Positions 1 to 7,378 are shown, counted from the first letter of the stretch. The stretch is 11,006 nucleotides of DNA from an uncultured Pirellula sp. (GCA_903892365.1 CAITIF010000659.1:1-11006), one strand, 5' to 3'. Made by a program: numbers and translations. Notes: generated by a model not told the origin, from the letters alone.

Positions 1-2
1 AA

Positions 3-521
3 ATGCTTGCGTTCGCTGATACGAGCGAATCGGTCGGTGCTTTGTTTAATTCGATCGCTGCAAACGAAAATCAAGTCGCACCTCCGGCAGAAGTGAATCG
101 TTTGGATAGTTCGGGAGCGACGCGAGAATCGACAGCGAATGATTCCGTGCGAGGGGACGCCGAAATTGGTCAAACAGTTCGAGATCTGGAATCGCTTGCG
201 TCGGAGCTCAATACGAGTCAGCCGATGCAAGTTGCCGCACCTGAGTATGTGAATCCGAATCAGTACATCACTTTACCACCGATTGAAAAGGTCGATTGGA
301 GCAAGGTGGCGTTTAACGACCTGGTGGAACTGAATGCCGAAAGTACAAATACTGTATTCGAGACCACTCGAACTGATGCCAATGTTTCGTTAAATCGTTC
401 AGGGGAATCGAACACCGCTGTCGATCAGGAAACGGATGTATCGACCCAGGGTACCGAATCCTCCACGCTTTCCAAGCTTTGGGCACTTGTGCGAGCGTAC
501 GGTGGGCTCCGACAAAAGTAA
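3..521 (+). CDS. Hypothetical low-complexity protein, probably the C-terminal part of a longer ORF
   Basis: I do not recognise a family. The frame is open from the left edge; an ATG sits at position 3, but only two bases precede it, so whether this is the true start or an internal methionine cannot be decided. The 172 visible residues are polar and acidic, rich in Ser, Thr, Glu, Asn and Asp, and look largely disordered. The more ordered patches are an aromatic-containing segment around residues 86-112 (PPIEKVDWSKVAFNDLVEL) and a short amphipathic, basic C-terminal tail (SKLWALVRAYGGLRQK). No cysteines, signal peptide, membrane span or catalytic motif is visible. It ends with TAA and converges on the minus-strand gene ending at 563, leaving a gap of about 40 bp. 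It may be the tail of a large secreted or surface protein, which is a guess from composition. That it is coding is supported by length and by the lack of a competing frame. Confidence 0.6.
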   Translation: MLAFADTSESVGALFNSIAANENQVAPPAEVNRLDSSGATRESTANDSVRGDAEIGQTVRDLESLASELNTSQPMQVAAPEYVNPNQYITLPPIEKVDWSKVAFNDLVELNAESTNTVFETTRTDANVSLNRSGESNTAVDQETDVSTQGTESSTLSKLWALVRAYGGLRQK

Positions 522-562
522 TTTTGGGGATCTAGTCACCGAACGTATTCGGCCAGGAGCTA

Positions 563-1066
563 CTATTTTTTGGTTTCAAGAGAGGAGCTGTGATCGTGAA
601 TGATTACCCAGCTTCCATCGAGCTTCTTCCATACCAAAGTGAAATTTCCACCAACTGGCTTGTCGCGAGCCAGTTGCCACTGCCCTAGTGTCATCGCGTT
701 GTCGGTTCCCAGGAGTTGCGTTTCAAGGTTGGAAAAAGTCAGCTTTCCCATGGTCTTTTTGTCAGGATAACGTGACCGATAGCGGTCTAGCGTCACTTGC
801 CAGCTACGATGGGTTTCGCCCCCGGAGCTAAAGGTCAATTGATCATCTTTCCAGTAGGCAGACATGAACCGAACCAGGTCCCCTTGGTTCCATGCCTCGG
901 CCTGTCCCAGAATGATCGCATTGATACTTGACTCGATGGAATCGATAGGAGCAGTTTCGTTAACGATAGTGCCCTTGGATGTTTCCGTCTGAGAGCAATA
1001 GAGCAAGCAGACGCTTAAAACAGCCAGAGTTGACATGAAGAAGCGAAATCGGGTTTGGCGTTGCAC
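563..1066 (-). CDS. Exported SnoaL-like / DUF4440 (NTF2-fold) protein
   Basis: A small protein with an N-terminal export signal followed by one NTF2-like domain of the SnoaL/DUF4440 (YybH-like) type. Such domains form a cone-shaped pocket; members range from isomerases to simple ligand binders, so no substrate can be named. Counting from the GTG at 1066, the basic stretch QRQTRFRFF precedes a hydrophobic run (STLAVLSVCLLYC), and the domain occupies about residues 45-161. Family-like features are the opening helix with AEAWNQGDL, the strand FSSGGETH, the TLDRYRSRYPDK segment and the closing WVIIHDHSS strand. Two cysteines end the hydrophobic run, but neither has a canonical lipobox (Tyr or Val at -1), so a lipoprotein is possible, not shown. 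Start choice: the frame opens at GTG 1093, but that codon lies in the arm of a hairpin and has no ribosome-binding site. GTG 1066 has a GGGG about 9 nt upstream and gives a more normal signal peptide. ATG 1036 would remove the basic region. Confidence 0.75.
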   Translation of the reverse strand: MQRQTRFRFFMSTLAVLSVCLLYCSQTETSKGTIVNETAPIDSIESSINAIILGQAEAWNQGDLVRFMSAYWKDDQLTFSSGGETHRSWQVTLDRYRSRYPDKKTMGKLTFSNLETQLLGTDNAMTLGQWQLARDKPVGGNFTLVWKKLDGSWVIIHDHSSSLETKK

Positions 1067-1085
1067 GATGATGAACCCCAGAACG

Positions 1086-1108
1086 CGCTCCACAAGATTC
1101 GTGGAGCG
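1086..1108. repeat. Perfect 8-bp inverted repeat between two minus-strand genes
   Basis: CGCTCCAC at 1086-1093 pairs exactly with GTGGAGCG at 1101-1108 around a 7-nt loop, with a possible extra G-U pair outside. It lies about 41 nt downstream of the alpha-CTD gene's stop and overlaps the outermost possible GTG start of the DUF4440 gene. No T-run follows on the minus strand, so it is not a standard intrinsic terminator. It could attenuate read-through, protect the upstream mRNA's 3' end, or hide the GTG 1093 start. Confidence 0.55.
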
Positions 1109-1149
1109 TCTTGGTTAATGGTTTAGGATTTGATCGGCAAAGCGAGAAC

Positions 1150-1413
1150 TTACCTTGGCTTGCGCCAGGGGCGGTTATATCCTATTTTTTCCAACGCGAG
1201 GTAAACTTCCTCGAGCGTCTTCTCTCCAAAGTTAGCGATACTGAGAAGTGTATCTGGAGTGCTTTGAAGAAGATCCCGAACGGTGAAGATTCCTTTTTCT
1301 TCTAGGCAGTTGGTTGTGCGTACTTGCAAACCGATTTCAGCAGTACTTAGATCAAGCCGATCCTTCATGAGTCGCGCTTGTTCGTCTGCTTGGCTGATGG
1401 GAATACGAGTCAT
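1150..1413 (-). CDS. Stand-alone RNA polymerase alpha-subunit C-terminal-domain protein
   Basis: The 87-residue product is almost entirely an RpoA C-terminal domain (two helix-hairpin-helix units) without the assembly domain that joins alpha to polymerase. Recalled alignment with E. coli alpha puts VRTTNCL (residues 31-37) on V264-L270, so R265, N268, C269 and L270 are kept. NFGEKTLEE (61-69) falls on N294-E302, keeping G296, K298 and E302, with Thr for S299. These are the residues that contact UP-element DNA. The position matching sigma-contacting E261 is Gly28, by the same ungapped alignment. It probably binds DNA minor groove or a transcription partner; its targets are unknown. Start: ATG 1413 has AAAAGGG 9 nt upstream (1423-1429). 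The frame stays open to ATG 1440 and TTG 1530, so a 96- or 126-aa form remains possible. The basic tail RPWRKPR ends the protein. It lies upstream of, and in the same direction as, the DUF4440 gene, separated by the inverted repeat. Confidence 0.82.
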   Translation of the reverse strand: MTRIPISQADEQARLMKDRLDLSTAEIGLQVRTTNCLEEKGIFTVRDLLQSTPDTLLSIANFGEKTLEEVYLALEKIGYNRPWRKPR

Positions 1414-1422
1414 TCGATTTAA

Positions 1423-1429
1423 CCCTTTT
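1423..1429 (-). promoter_or_regulatory. Ribosome-binding site supporting ATG 1413
   Basis: On the minus strand AAAAGGG lies 9 nt before the ATG at 1413. Neither ATG 1440 nor TTG 1530 has a comparable purine-rich element, so this site decides the preferred start of the alpha-CTD gene. Confidence 0.5.
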
Positions 1430-1752
1430 ATGCAATTCATTTGCGGCGGAATGCCAAGGACAAGTCCACATTCATTGCCCAACCATTCGGCGATCCACCT
1501 TTGGTCTTTTCCAGGCGGCGAGTATAGCAAACACCCACGAAAGGTAACTACTTTCCGTTCAATTTCAACAATTTTTTTCTTCGAATGCTAGCAATTTAGG
1601 CCAGAGCATCGATTCAAAACAAGGTAACATAAAGTGGGTATGGGGGGATCATGGGATTGGCTTTTGCAGGACGTGAATTGTCGGTCGTTACGATCGCGTT
1701 CAGGATTGGCAAGTGGTTTTTGAACTAAAAGTTTGGCACGAGTAGGGGCGTT

Positions 1753-1759
1753 AGGGGAG
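1753..1759 (+). promoter_or_regulatory. Ribosome-binding site for the GTG start at 1768
   Basis: AGGGGAG ends 8 nt before the GTG codon at 1768, a good Shine-Dalgarno spacing. It supports the non-ATG start, as does the complete signal peptide encoded directly after it. Confidence 0.6.
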
Positions 1760-1767
1760 TCATTCGA

Positions 1768-4700
1768 GTGATTGTTTCAAAAAAGGTTGGAGGCGTTTTT
1801 TCAGCACTCGTTGGTGTCGCCTTCGCTGTATTTGCTTCGGGGGTGGGAGGCTATGGAGTCGCTTCTGCAAGGGCTGGTTCGTTGCAAGCTGGTGTCTATG
1901 CGAAAAACATCGACCCGAAAACGTTCCCGGTTTGGTCGGATGGTGGTATTGCGGGTCGGCAATTGGATCGCGTTACGGATTCTCTTCATGCCAAGAGTCT
2001 TGTGTTGAGCGATGGCAACAACCAAGTTGCGATTTGCATCGTGGACAGCTGCATGATGCCTTTGGAACTGATCGATCAAGCGAAAAAGTTGATTGCCGAG
2101 CGGACAGGGATTCCGCCGAGTCACGTTATGATTGCGGCGACGCATGCTCATTCAGCAGTGTCTGTTTTCGGAGTGCATGGGACTCCGATTCAAGAAGACT
2201 ACGCTACTCAATTACCGATTTGGATTGCGGATTCGGTTCAGGAAGCTCAGACTCGGCTTAGGCCAGCGCAGTGGGGCGTGACCAAGGTTGTTTGTGATCG
2301 CTACATTTATTGTCGCGATTGGATGATGAAATCGGGGACGGCTGCATCGCCTCTTTTCACTGGTCGTACCGGAGACATCGTCAGTATGAATCCGGGTTAC
2401 GACAATCCGAACAAATTGGCTCCGGTTGGTCCCGTCGATACCTTGGTCCCAATTCTCTCCATTCAGGATAGGGATGGTCGACCCATTTCCGTCCTAGCGA
2501 CGTTTTGCACTCACTATGCGGGGGCACCGAATTTGTCGGCGGACTATTTCGGGATTGTGGGGGATCGATTAGCAAAAGCGCTTCGCCCTAACGATCAGGG
2601 CTCTGACGATCCTTTAGGGTTTGTGGGCATCATGTCCAACTCGACAAGCGGGAATGCGAATTGCATTGACTTTAGCAGGCCAAGTGTTCCGTTTACGCAC
2701 GTGGATGTAGGAACGTATGTTTCAGAGCAAATTTTGGCGGCGATTCCGGCCGTTCAATACTCTTCTCAGATTGAGCTTGATGCCGAACTGCAATCGATCG
2801 AGGTCGCGGTGCGCATACCATCGCAAGCTGAAGTTTCGGCTGCTCAACGTTATATAGACACTCACTTCCCCGATCGGTTGCCAAAGAGTCTGGAGGAGAA
2901 TTACGCAAGAGAAACGGTGATGCTCAGTAAGTTGTCTCCAACTCGAAAATTGATGCTTCAGGCATTTCGGCTAAACGAGTTCGTGATCACGGCGAATCCT
3001 TGCGAGACCTACAACGAATCGGGGCTGAAAATTCGGCAGCAAAGCCCATTCGATCTGACCATGAATATCGGATTGGCGAATGGTTACATGGGATACATTC
3101 CCCCTCCGGAGATATTTCAGTTGGGTGGGTATACCACTTGGCGTTGCCGTTCGAGCTGCCTGGAGGAGCAAGCGGAGCCCAAGATGGTGGAGGGGCTTCA
3201 TCGAGTTATGCAGGAGCTTCATCGACGGCGCAACCCCGACGGGAACGCGTCTTTCAAGGCTTCGCCTCTTTCCCCCGTTAGCCCACGCGAAAGCTTGAAT
3301 TGGTTGGAAACCCAAAAGGGGTTTCGAGTCGAACTGGTTGCTTCCGAGCCCAATATTGTAGATCCCGTTTCAATGCAGATGGATGAGAAAGGCCGTCTTT
3401 GGGTTGTGGAGATGCGAGACTATCCGTCTGCTGATCAAGAACCCAGAAGCAGGATCGTCGTGTTGGAGGATAAAGATCGCGACGGCTTTTTTGAGTCCTC
3501 GAAAGTCTTTGCCGACCGATTGCTGTTCGCGACCGGGGTTCAACCTTGGCAAGATGGGGCCCTTGTAACCGTCCAAGGGAAGCTGTTGATGTTGCGTGAT
3601 CGCGATGGCGATGGGCATGCCGATGAACAAGAAGTTTGGCTGGAGGGTTTTGCTTCGGAGAATCCTCAACTTCGAGCCAATCATCCAATAATCGCATCGG
3701 ACGGTTGGATGTACATTGCAAGTGGTTTACGCGGCGGGAAGATCACCTCCACGATTCCTTTCGGGCAACCTACGTCGGAATCGGTTGATCTCATGGGGGC
3801 AGATCTTCGCATCCATATGTTGACCGGCCGAATAGAGAGCATCGCTGGTCCATCGCAATTCGGCCATTCTTTAGATCGAATGGGGCATCGTTACGGATGT
3901 TCCAACAGGCAGCCTTGTTTTGAAATCCTGAGTGAAAGAAGGGACGTTGGTTTGAGTCCACTTGCGGGGCTTGCGAGCCCCATCCATGAAGTCTCCCCGG
4001 GGGAGGCAGCATCGAAGGTCTATCCGCTGGTGAATGCGTGGACAACGTCGAATCTTCACGCGGGGCAGTTTACTGCTGCATGTGGGGTCACGATGACGCA
4101 TAGTCATTTGTTCGGTACGACCGAGATAGACGGAAAGTCGTTGTTTGCCACCGTACTGACATGCGAACCAACTGCGGGGCTCGTGCAGCGACGCTCCGTT
4201 GGCCGAAGTCAAGGTCGATCCTTGGTGGTAGATCAGCCGTCGCCAAAAGAGTGGATTGCAAGTCATGATCCGTGGTTTCGCCCAGTGGATATCATGGAAG
4301 GGCCTGCAGGAGAGATCTACATTGTCGATATGTATCGAGCCGTGATCGAACATCCCGATTGGGTCCCTAAGGAATTGAAAGAGCGTCCAGATCAACGTCA
4401 TGGTGATCAACATGGCCGCATCTATCGAGTTGTTCGCAGCGATAAGGGCAAGGTAGATTCCGCTTTAAACGATTCCCTATCCGCCCCTCGAGATGTAGTT
4501 GGTTGGATCCGTCATTCGGATTCATGGAATCGATCGATCGGAGCGAGGATATTTTTGGAACGAATGTCCGCTAGGCAAGATACTACTCTATTGAAGTCGG
4601 TTCGCGGCATTGTTCTGGATGCGGGCTCAGCAACATCCAATGGTGGTGTAGCGACTGCTGCTTTCCTGTTGGGTGCCATCGATGCCTTGGATGAAGATTT

Positions 4701-6195
4701 GGTGTTTTGCTTGTTGAGTTCGGAAGATGCGGAGCGTCGTGAAATTGGATGGCGTGCATTGGGGGAGTCCACGAAAGCGTGGGGAAGGCGATGGGATTCG
4801 GCCGTGATGGAAACGATTGGTGATTTGGCGTCGACCCAGGATGAAGTGCGTTGTGCGTTGTGGTTTTACGCTCGCCAGCTTGCGAATTCTGACTTGGAAG
4901 ATTCGATGGATGTCCGTGATTCGGTTGCCAAGGCTTCTGCCAACGTGCTCATGAAGCATGGCGATGATCGTCAACTTTGGATGGCCGCAGCCGCAGCCAA
5001 TCGAAACGACTTGGAACGTTTGTTGGAACAGTATCGATTGGCGATGGCTGGTTCGCCGGATGCGTTCTTGGGGGTGGGGTCGCGTGAAGCGGTGGTGCGA
5101 TTAGCCGGCCGAGTGGCAACCCAAACCAGTGAATCGTCGAATCAAGGCTGGTTGGCTCTTTGTGAAGAAGGTTTGCGTGTTCCGGCGAACGTTCAGGTCC
5201 GCAGGTTGTATTTCGCCATAATGGAAGGTTTTTTCGGAAGTGGCAAGTTGGCAACGGTTGCTGAGTCGGAAATCGAAAAGATCATTTTGTTTGCGGCCCA
5301 ACAAGATTCAGATCCGGTCAATCAACAGGCTGCAGTCCGAATGCTTGCTTCGATAAACTCAGAGGCCGCAGAGAAGCTTTCCCTGGATTTGCTCAACAGC
5401 CAAGACGTTTCGCTTTCGAAAATGGCTATAAGAGTCTGTTCTGCTCACAACACCATGGAATTCTCGGATTGGCTCTTGGATCATTTCGGTTCAGCACTTC
5501 CCGAGCTGCGTTCCGAGATGTTTCAAGCGATTCGAAGCAACGCTAACCGGATGCTGCATTTTTTAGAGAGATTGGAAGCAGGGACATTTTCGATTCGGTT
5601 GTTGGATGCGTCGCAGGTACAGAGTTTGCGGACGATCTCGGACCCGTCGTTGGCGACTCGATTCGCTTCGGTTCTTGAATCCTCCCTGCAAACGAACCGT
5701 CAGAAGGTGGTTGAAGAATATGCCGACTCCTTACGAGCGATTCGAGCCGATGAAAGCGGAAGTCGTGGCAAGATGGTGTTCGGAAAGAATTGTGCTGCAT
5801 GCCATCGCGTGAACTCTGTCGGGACAGCAATCGGCCCGGACATATCCGATTCGAGGGACCAAACCTTCGAGAAGTTGCTAATTTCTATCCTAGATCCAAA
5901 TCGTTCGATTGATGCAAGTTATTTTCGATACATGGCCAGAACAGATGACGGCAGAGTTATCGAAGGACTGCTCAAGGATGCGAACTCCCAAACCCTGACG
6001 TTGTACGGGCAAAACGGCTCGACTGTTTTGGAGCGATCGGAGATTGAGGAGTTCAAGAGTTCGGGGGCTTCGCTCATGCCCGACGGTATGGAAGCCCAGA
6101 TTTCCCCGCAAGAAATGGCGGACTTGCTTTGGTACATCAAAAACTGGCGATATTCAGAGGAGAAAATCCCAGTTCAAGCAAAGGTAGAACCGTGA
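1768..6195 (+). CDS. Exported fusion: neutral-ceramidase-like hydrolase + PVC dehydrogenase-type propeller + CxxCH heme domain
   Basis: A 1475-aa exported protein with four parts. (1) Signal peptide, residues 1-36, likely cut after ARA. (2) A neutral/alkaline non-lysosomal ceramidase-like domain, about 37-480. ATHAHS gives His126 and His128, FCTHY gives His249, NPCETY gives Glu413 and NGYMGY gives Tyr440, fitting the His/His/Glu/Tyr zinc-site pattern of neutral ceramidases; the true substrate may be another amide or lipid. (3) A PVC-type membrane-bound dehydrogenase domain (Piru_Ver_Nterm type), about 505-889, with an acidic calcium-type loop at 611-622, the CSNRQPC pair (Cys711, Cys717), HAGQFTAAC (Cys772), TCEPT (Cys799) and the closing block WFRPVDIMEGPAGEIYIVDM. 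(4) A helical-repeat (HEAT-like) stretch, about 905-1320, then a Pirellula/Verrucomicrobium heme domain with CAACH at 1342-1346 and likely axial Met1437 (SLMPDG). It probably acts in the periplasm, passing electrons from an oxidised sugar or lipid-derived substrate to the heme; that role is inferred. Start: GTG 1768, well-spaced ribosome-binding site. The frame is uninterrupted. Confidence 0.88.
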   Translation: MIVSKKVGGVFSALVGVAFAVFASGVGGYGVASARAGSLQAGVYAKNIDPKTFPVWSDGGIAGRQLDRVTDSLHAKSLVLSDGNNQVAICIVDSCMMPLELIDQAKKLIAERTGIPPSHVMIAATHAHSAVSVFGVHGTPIQEDYATQLPIWIADSVQEAQTRLRPAQWGVTKVVCDRYIYCRDWMMKSGTAASPLFTGRTGDIVSMNPGYDNPNKLAPVGPVDTLVPILSIQDRDGRPISVLATFCTHYAGAPNLSADYFGIVGDRLAKALRPNDQGSDDPLGFVGIMSNSTSGNANCIDFSRPSVPFTHVDVGTYVSEQILAAIPAVQYSSQIELDAELQSIEVAVRIPSQAEVSAAQRYIDTHFPDRLPKSLEENYARETVMLSKLSPTRKLMLQAFRLNEFVITANPCETYNESGLKIRQQSPFDLTMNIGLANGYMGYIPPPEIFQLGGYTTWRCRSSCLEEQAEPKMVEGLHRVMQELHRRRNPDGNASFKASPLSPVSPRESLNWLETQKGFRVELVASEPNIVDPVSMQMDEKGRLWVVEMRDYPSADQEPRSRIVVLEDKDRDGFFESSKVFADRLLFATGVQPWQDGALVTVQGKLLMLRDRDGDGHADEQEVWLEGFASENPQLRANHPIIASDGWMYIASGLRGGKITSTIPFGQPTSESVDLMGADLRIHMLTGRIESIAGPSQFGHSLDRMGHRYGCSNRQPCFEILSERRDVGLSPLAGLASPIHEVSPGEAASKVYPLVNAWTTSNLHAGQFTAACGVTMTHSHLFGTTEIDGKSLFATVLTCEPTAGLVQRRSVGRSQGRSLVVDQPSPKEWIASHDPWFRPVDIMEGPAGEIYIVDMYRAVIEHPDWVPKELKERPDQRHGDQHGRIYRVVRSDKGKVDSALNDSLSAPRDVVGWIRHSDSWNRSIGARIFLERMSARQDTTLLKSVRGIVLDAGSATSNGGVATAAFLLGAIDALDEDLVFCLLSSEDAERREIGWRALGESTKAWGRRWDSAVMETIGDLASTQDEVRCALWFYARQLANSDLEDSMDVRDSVAKASANVLMKHGDDRQLWMAAAAANRNDLERLLEQYRLAMAGSPDAFLGVGSREAVVRLAGRVATQTSESSNQGWLALCEEGLRVPANVQVRRLYFAIMEGFFGSGKLATVAESEIEKIILFAAQQDSDPVNQQAAVRMLASINSEAAEKLSLDLLNSQDVSLSKMAIRVCSAHNTMEFSDWLLDHFGSALPELRSEMFQAIRSNANRMLHFLERLEAGTFSIRLLDASQVQSLRTISDPSLATRFASVLESSLQTNRQKVVEEYADSLRAIRADESGSRGKMVFGKNCAACHRVNSVGTAIGPDISDSRDQTFEKLLISILDPNRSIDASYFRYMARTDDGRVIEGLLKDANSQTLTLYGQNGSTVLERSEIEEFKSSGASLMPDGMEAQISPQEMADLLWYIKNWRYSEEKIPVQAKVEP

Positions 6196-6305
6196 GGGCT
6201 GGATCATGCATTGGTGGGGGAGGCTTCTTGTTGAATGGGAGTTCAAATCGACATGGGGTTGAAGTAGCATGGAATCGATTGAACTGCAGGATTTATTGGA
6301 TATAC

Positions 6306-6310
6306 GGGGG
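6306..6310 (+). promoter_or_regulatory. Ribosome-binding site choosing ATG 6318 over ATG 6312
   Basis: GGGGG lies 7 nt before ATG 6318 but only 1 nt before ATG 6312, so the second methionine is the better start. This gives the signal peptide a short basic beginning, Met-Ala-Arg. Confidence 0.45.
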
Positions 6311-6317
6311 CATGGTG

Positions 6318-7238
6318 ATGGCTAGAACTTTAATTTTGGCTCTTTTGGTTTGTTGGGCTGGATTGGGATCGATTCAGGCGGCGATCACAATCGATGGGTA
6401 CACGGCGCCGACCAATGATCGATTTACGAATAGCAACAGCTTTATAGCGTCGCAATTCGATCTCAGTGGAATTGGTCGAACGAATGGCCAATGGGCTACG
6501 CTCATTGCTCCGAATGTTGTTGTTTCAGCATTCCATGCAAGGCCCGCAACAGGTTCGGTGGTCAGTTTTTATGCGTCGAATGATCCTAATGGCACTCCAG
6601 TGCAAAGAACCGTGACGGCAGCCAATCAAAAGATTGGATCGACGGATCTGTGGATTGGCGTGTTGGACTCGAATGTGCCGAACTCGATTCGTTCGTTCTC
6701 TTTTTCCAATACATTGCTATCGGGGGCTCCCCCAGTTGGCAGCGCCTTCTCGGTTGGGAATGCGGGGATTTTTCAGGGGGCGAATGCATATTTGGTCGGG
6801 CTTTCGCCGACATCGCATATCCCTCAGCAGTCGCAAGCTTTTGGGCGAAACCGAATCACGGGATACAGTGAAAATGTGCCATTTCTTTCGAATACGGACA
6901 ACGACTCTTTGATCATGGATTACGACTCCAGTTCTAACGCCAACTGGGTGGAATACGAATCTCGCTTCGTGGGTGGGGACTCGGGTGCTCCGATGTTCGT
7001 AGAGTACTTCAATACAACAACCCAGAAGCAAGATTTGCTGCTGTTGGGTACCAACGCATTCGTTGCGAACAACGGTACTTTTAGCGGCATCAACTACATC
7101 GGAAATCAAGCGGCATTCATCAATAACTTTGTCTCGATCAGTGCGGTTCCGGAGCCCGCCTCCCTCTCTTTAGTCTTGAGCTGTGCAACGATCTTTATTG
7201 TGGGGAAGTACAATCGAAGGGCAAAGCTGCGTTGCTGA
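6318..7238 (+). CDS. PEP-CTERM-anchored trypsin-like serine protease
   Basis: A 306-aa exported protein of the chymotrypsin/trypsin fold. The signal peptide is residues 1-21 (ending SIQA). The catalytic triad can be placed: His73 in VVVSAFHA (the TAAHC equivalent), Asp110 in STDLWIGVL and Ser222 in VGGDSGAPMF. The mature ectodomain has no cysteines, so it lacks the disulfides of animal trypsins. The C terminus is a full PEP-CTERM sorting signal: VPEPAS at about 277-282, a hydrophobic segment (LSLVLSCATIFIV) and a basic tail containing RR. In the exosortase pathway this tail is cut and the protein is surface-anchored or released; no exosortase gene lies in the window. The frame is open upstream to 6129, but that part overlaps the preceding gene in another frame and carries no protein signal. 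The gap to the fusion gene is 122 bp. Protease activity is likely but not certain, since some PEP-CTERM relatives are uncharacterised. Confidence 0.85.
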   Translation: MARTLILALLVCWAGLGSIQAAITIDGYTAPTNDRFTNSNSFIASQFDLSGIGRTNGQWATLIAPNVVVSAFHARPATGSVVSFYASNDPNGTPVQRTVTAANQKIGSTDLWIGVLDSNVPNSIRSFSFSNTLLSGAPPVGSAFSVGNAGIFQGANAYLVGLSPTSHIPQQSQAFGRNRITGYSENVPFLSNTDNDSLIMDYDSSSNANWVEYESRFVGGDSGAPMFVEYFNTTTQKQDLLLLGTNAFVANNGTFSGINYIGNQAAFINNFVSISAVPEPASLSLVLSCATIFIVGKYNRRAKLRC

Positions 7239-7325
7239 TTTGCGATTCGCGGGTAGATTCTAGCCAGGCACTCCATGGCTCCCACTATGATTGAGCAAAG
7301 TTGGGGGCGTCGGAGGGAACCTGAG

Positions 7326-7352
7326 TTGAATCTCGATGGAATTGCTTATAGT
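7326..7352 (+). promoter_or_regulatory. Candidate sigma-70-type promoter for nfo
   Basis: TTGAAT at 7326-7331 and TATAGT at 7347-7352 are separated by 15 bp, shorter than the preferred 17. The -10 box matches the consensus at five of six positions. A transcript beginning near 7359 would just include the ribosome-binding site AGGAG at 7363-7367. This is a pattern match only. Confidence 0.3.
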
Positions 7353-7362
7353 TCATTTGTCC

Positions 7363-7367
7363 AGGAG
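7363..7367 (+). promoter_or_regulatory. Ribosome-binding site of nfo
   Basis: AGGAG lies 11 nt before the ATG at 7379. A nearer ATG at 7369 is in another frame, and the product begun at 7379 aligns with the family N terminus (VKLGAHMS), so 7379 is preferred. Confidence 0.5.
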
Positions 7368-7378
7368 CATGGATCGCG

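Larger units (their letters stand above)
1414..1767. other. Divergent intergenic region, no gene called
   Basis: This stretch separates the minus-strand alpha-CTD gene from the plus-strand fusion gene and should hold promoters for both, but I see no convincing sigma-70 -35/-10 pair. It contains the alternative upstream starts of the alpha-CTD frame (ATG 1440, TTG 1530), a T-rich patch around 1572-1581, and a direct repeat AAGGTAAC at 1541-1548 and 1621-1628. The right end carries the ribosome-binding site of the next gene. Confidence 0.5.

Noticed and set aside
539..552. Hairpin CCGAA-CGTA-TTCGG between convergent genes as a bidirectional terminator
   Set aside because: The stem is only 5 bp, the T-run on the + strand begins about 14 nt later, and there is none on the other strand; too weak to call.
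1283..1591. Plus-strand ORF of 102 codons opposite the alpha-CTD gene
   Set aside because: It is antisense to a recognisable RpoA-CTD coding sequence and its product has no domain or plausible composition.
3871..4413. Minus-strand ORF of 180 codons inside the fusion gene
   Set aside because: It lies opposite conserved dehydrogenase-domain motifs (CSNRQPC, HAGQFTAAC), and its translation resembles no family.
1768..6195. The fusion gene as an artefact of two merged genes
   Set aside because: The frame runs unbroken with coding character through the linker, and no ribosome-binding site plus signal peptide is seen at the start of the dehydrogenase part, so a true fusion is favoured, though only resequencing would settle it.
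6279..6306. TTGAAC-16 bp-TATACG as a promoter for the PEP-CTERM protease
   Set aside because: Both boxes match the consensus at only four positions, and the implied transcript start would fall at about 6313, removing the ribosome-binding site.
6129..6317. Upstream extension of the PEP-CTERM protease frame
   Set aside because: It overlaps the conserved end of the fusion gene in another frame, and the signal peptide begins only at 6318 (or 6312).
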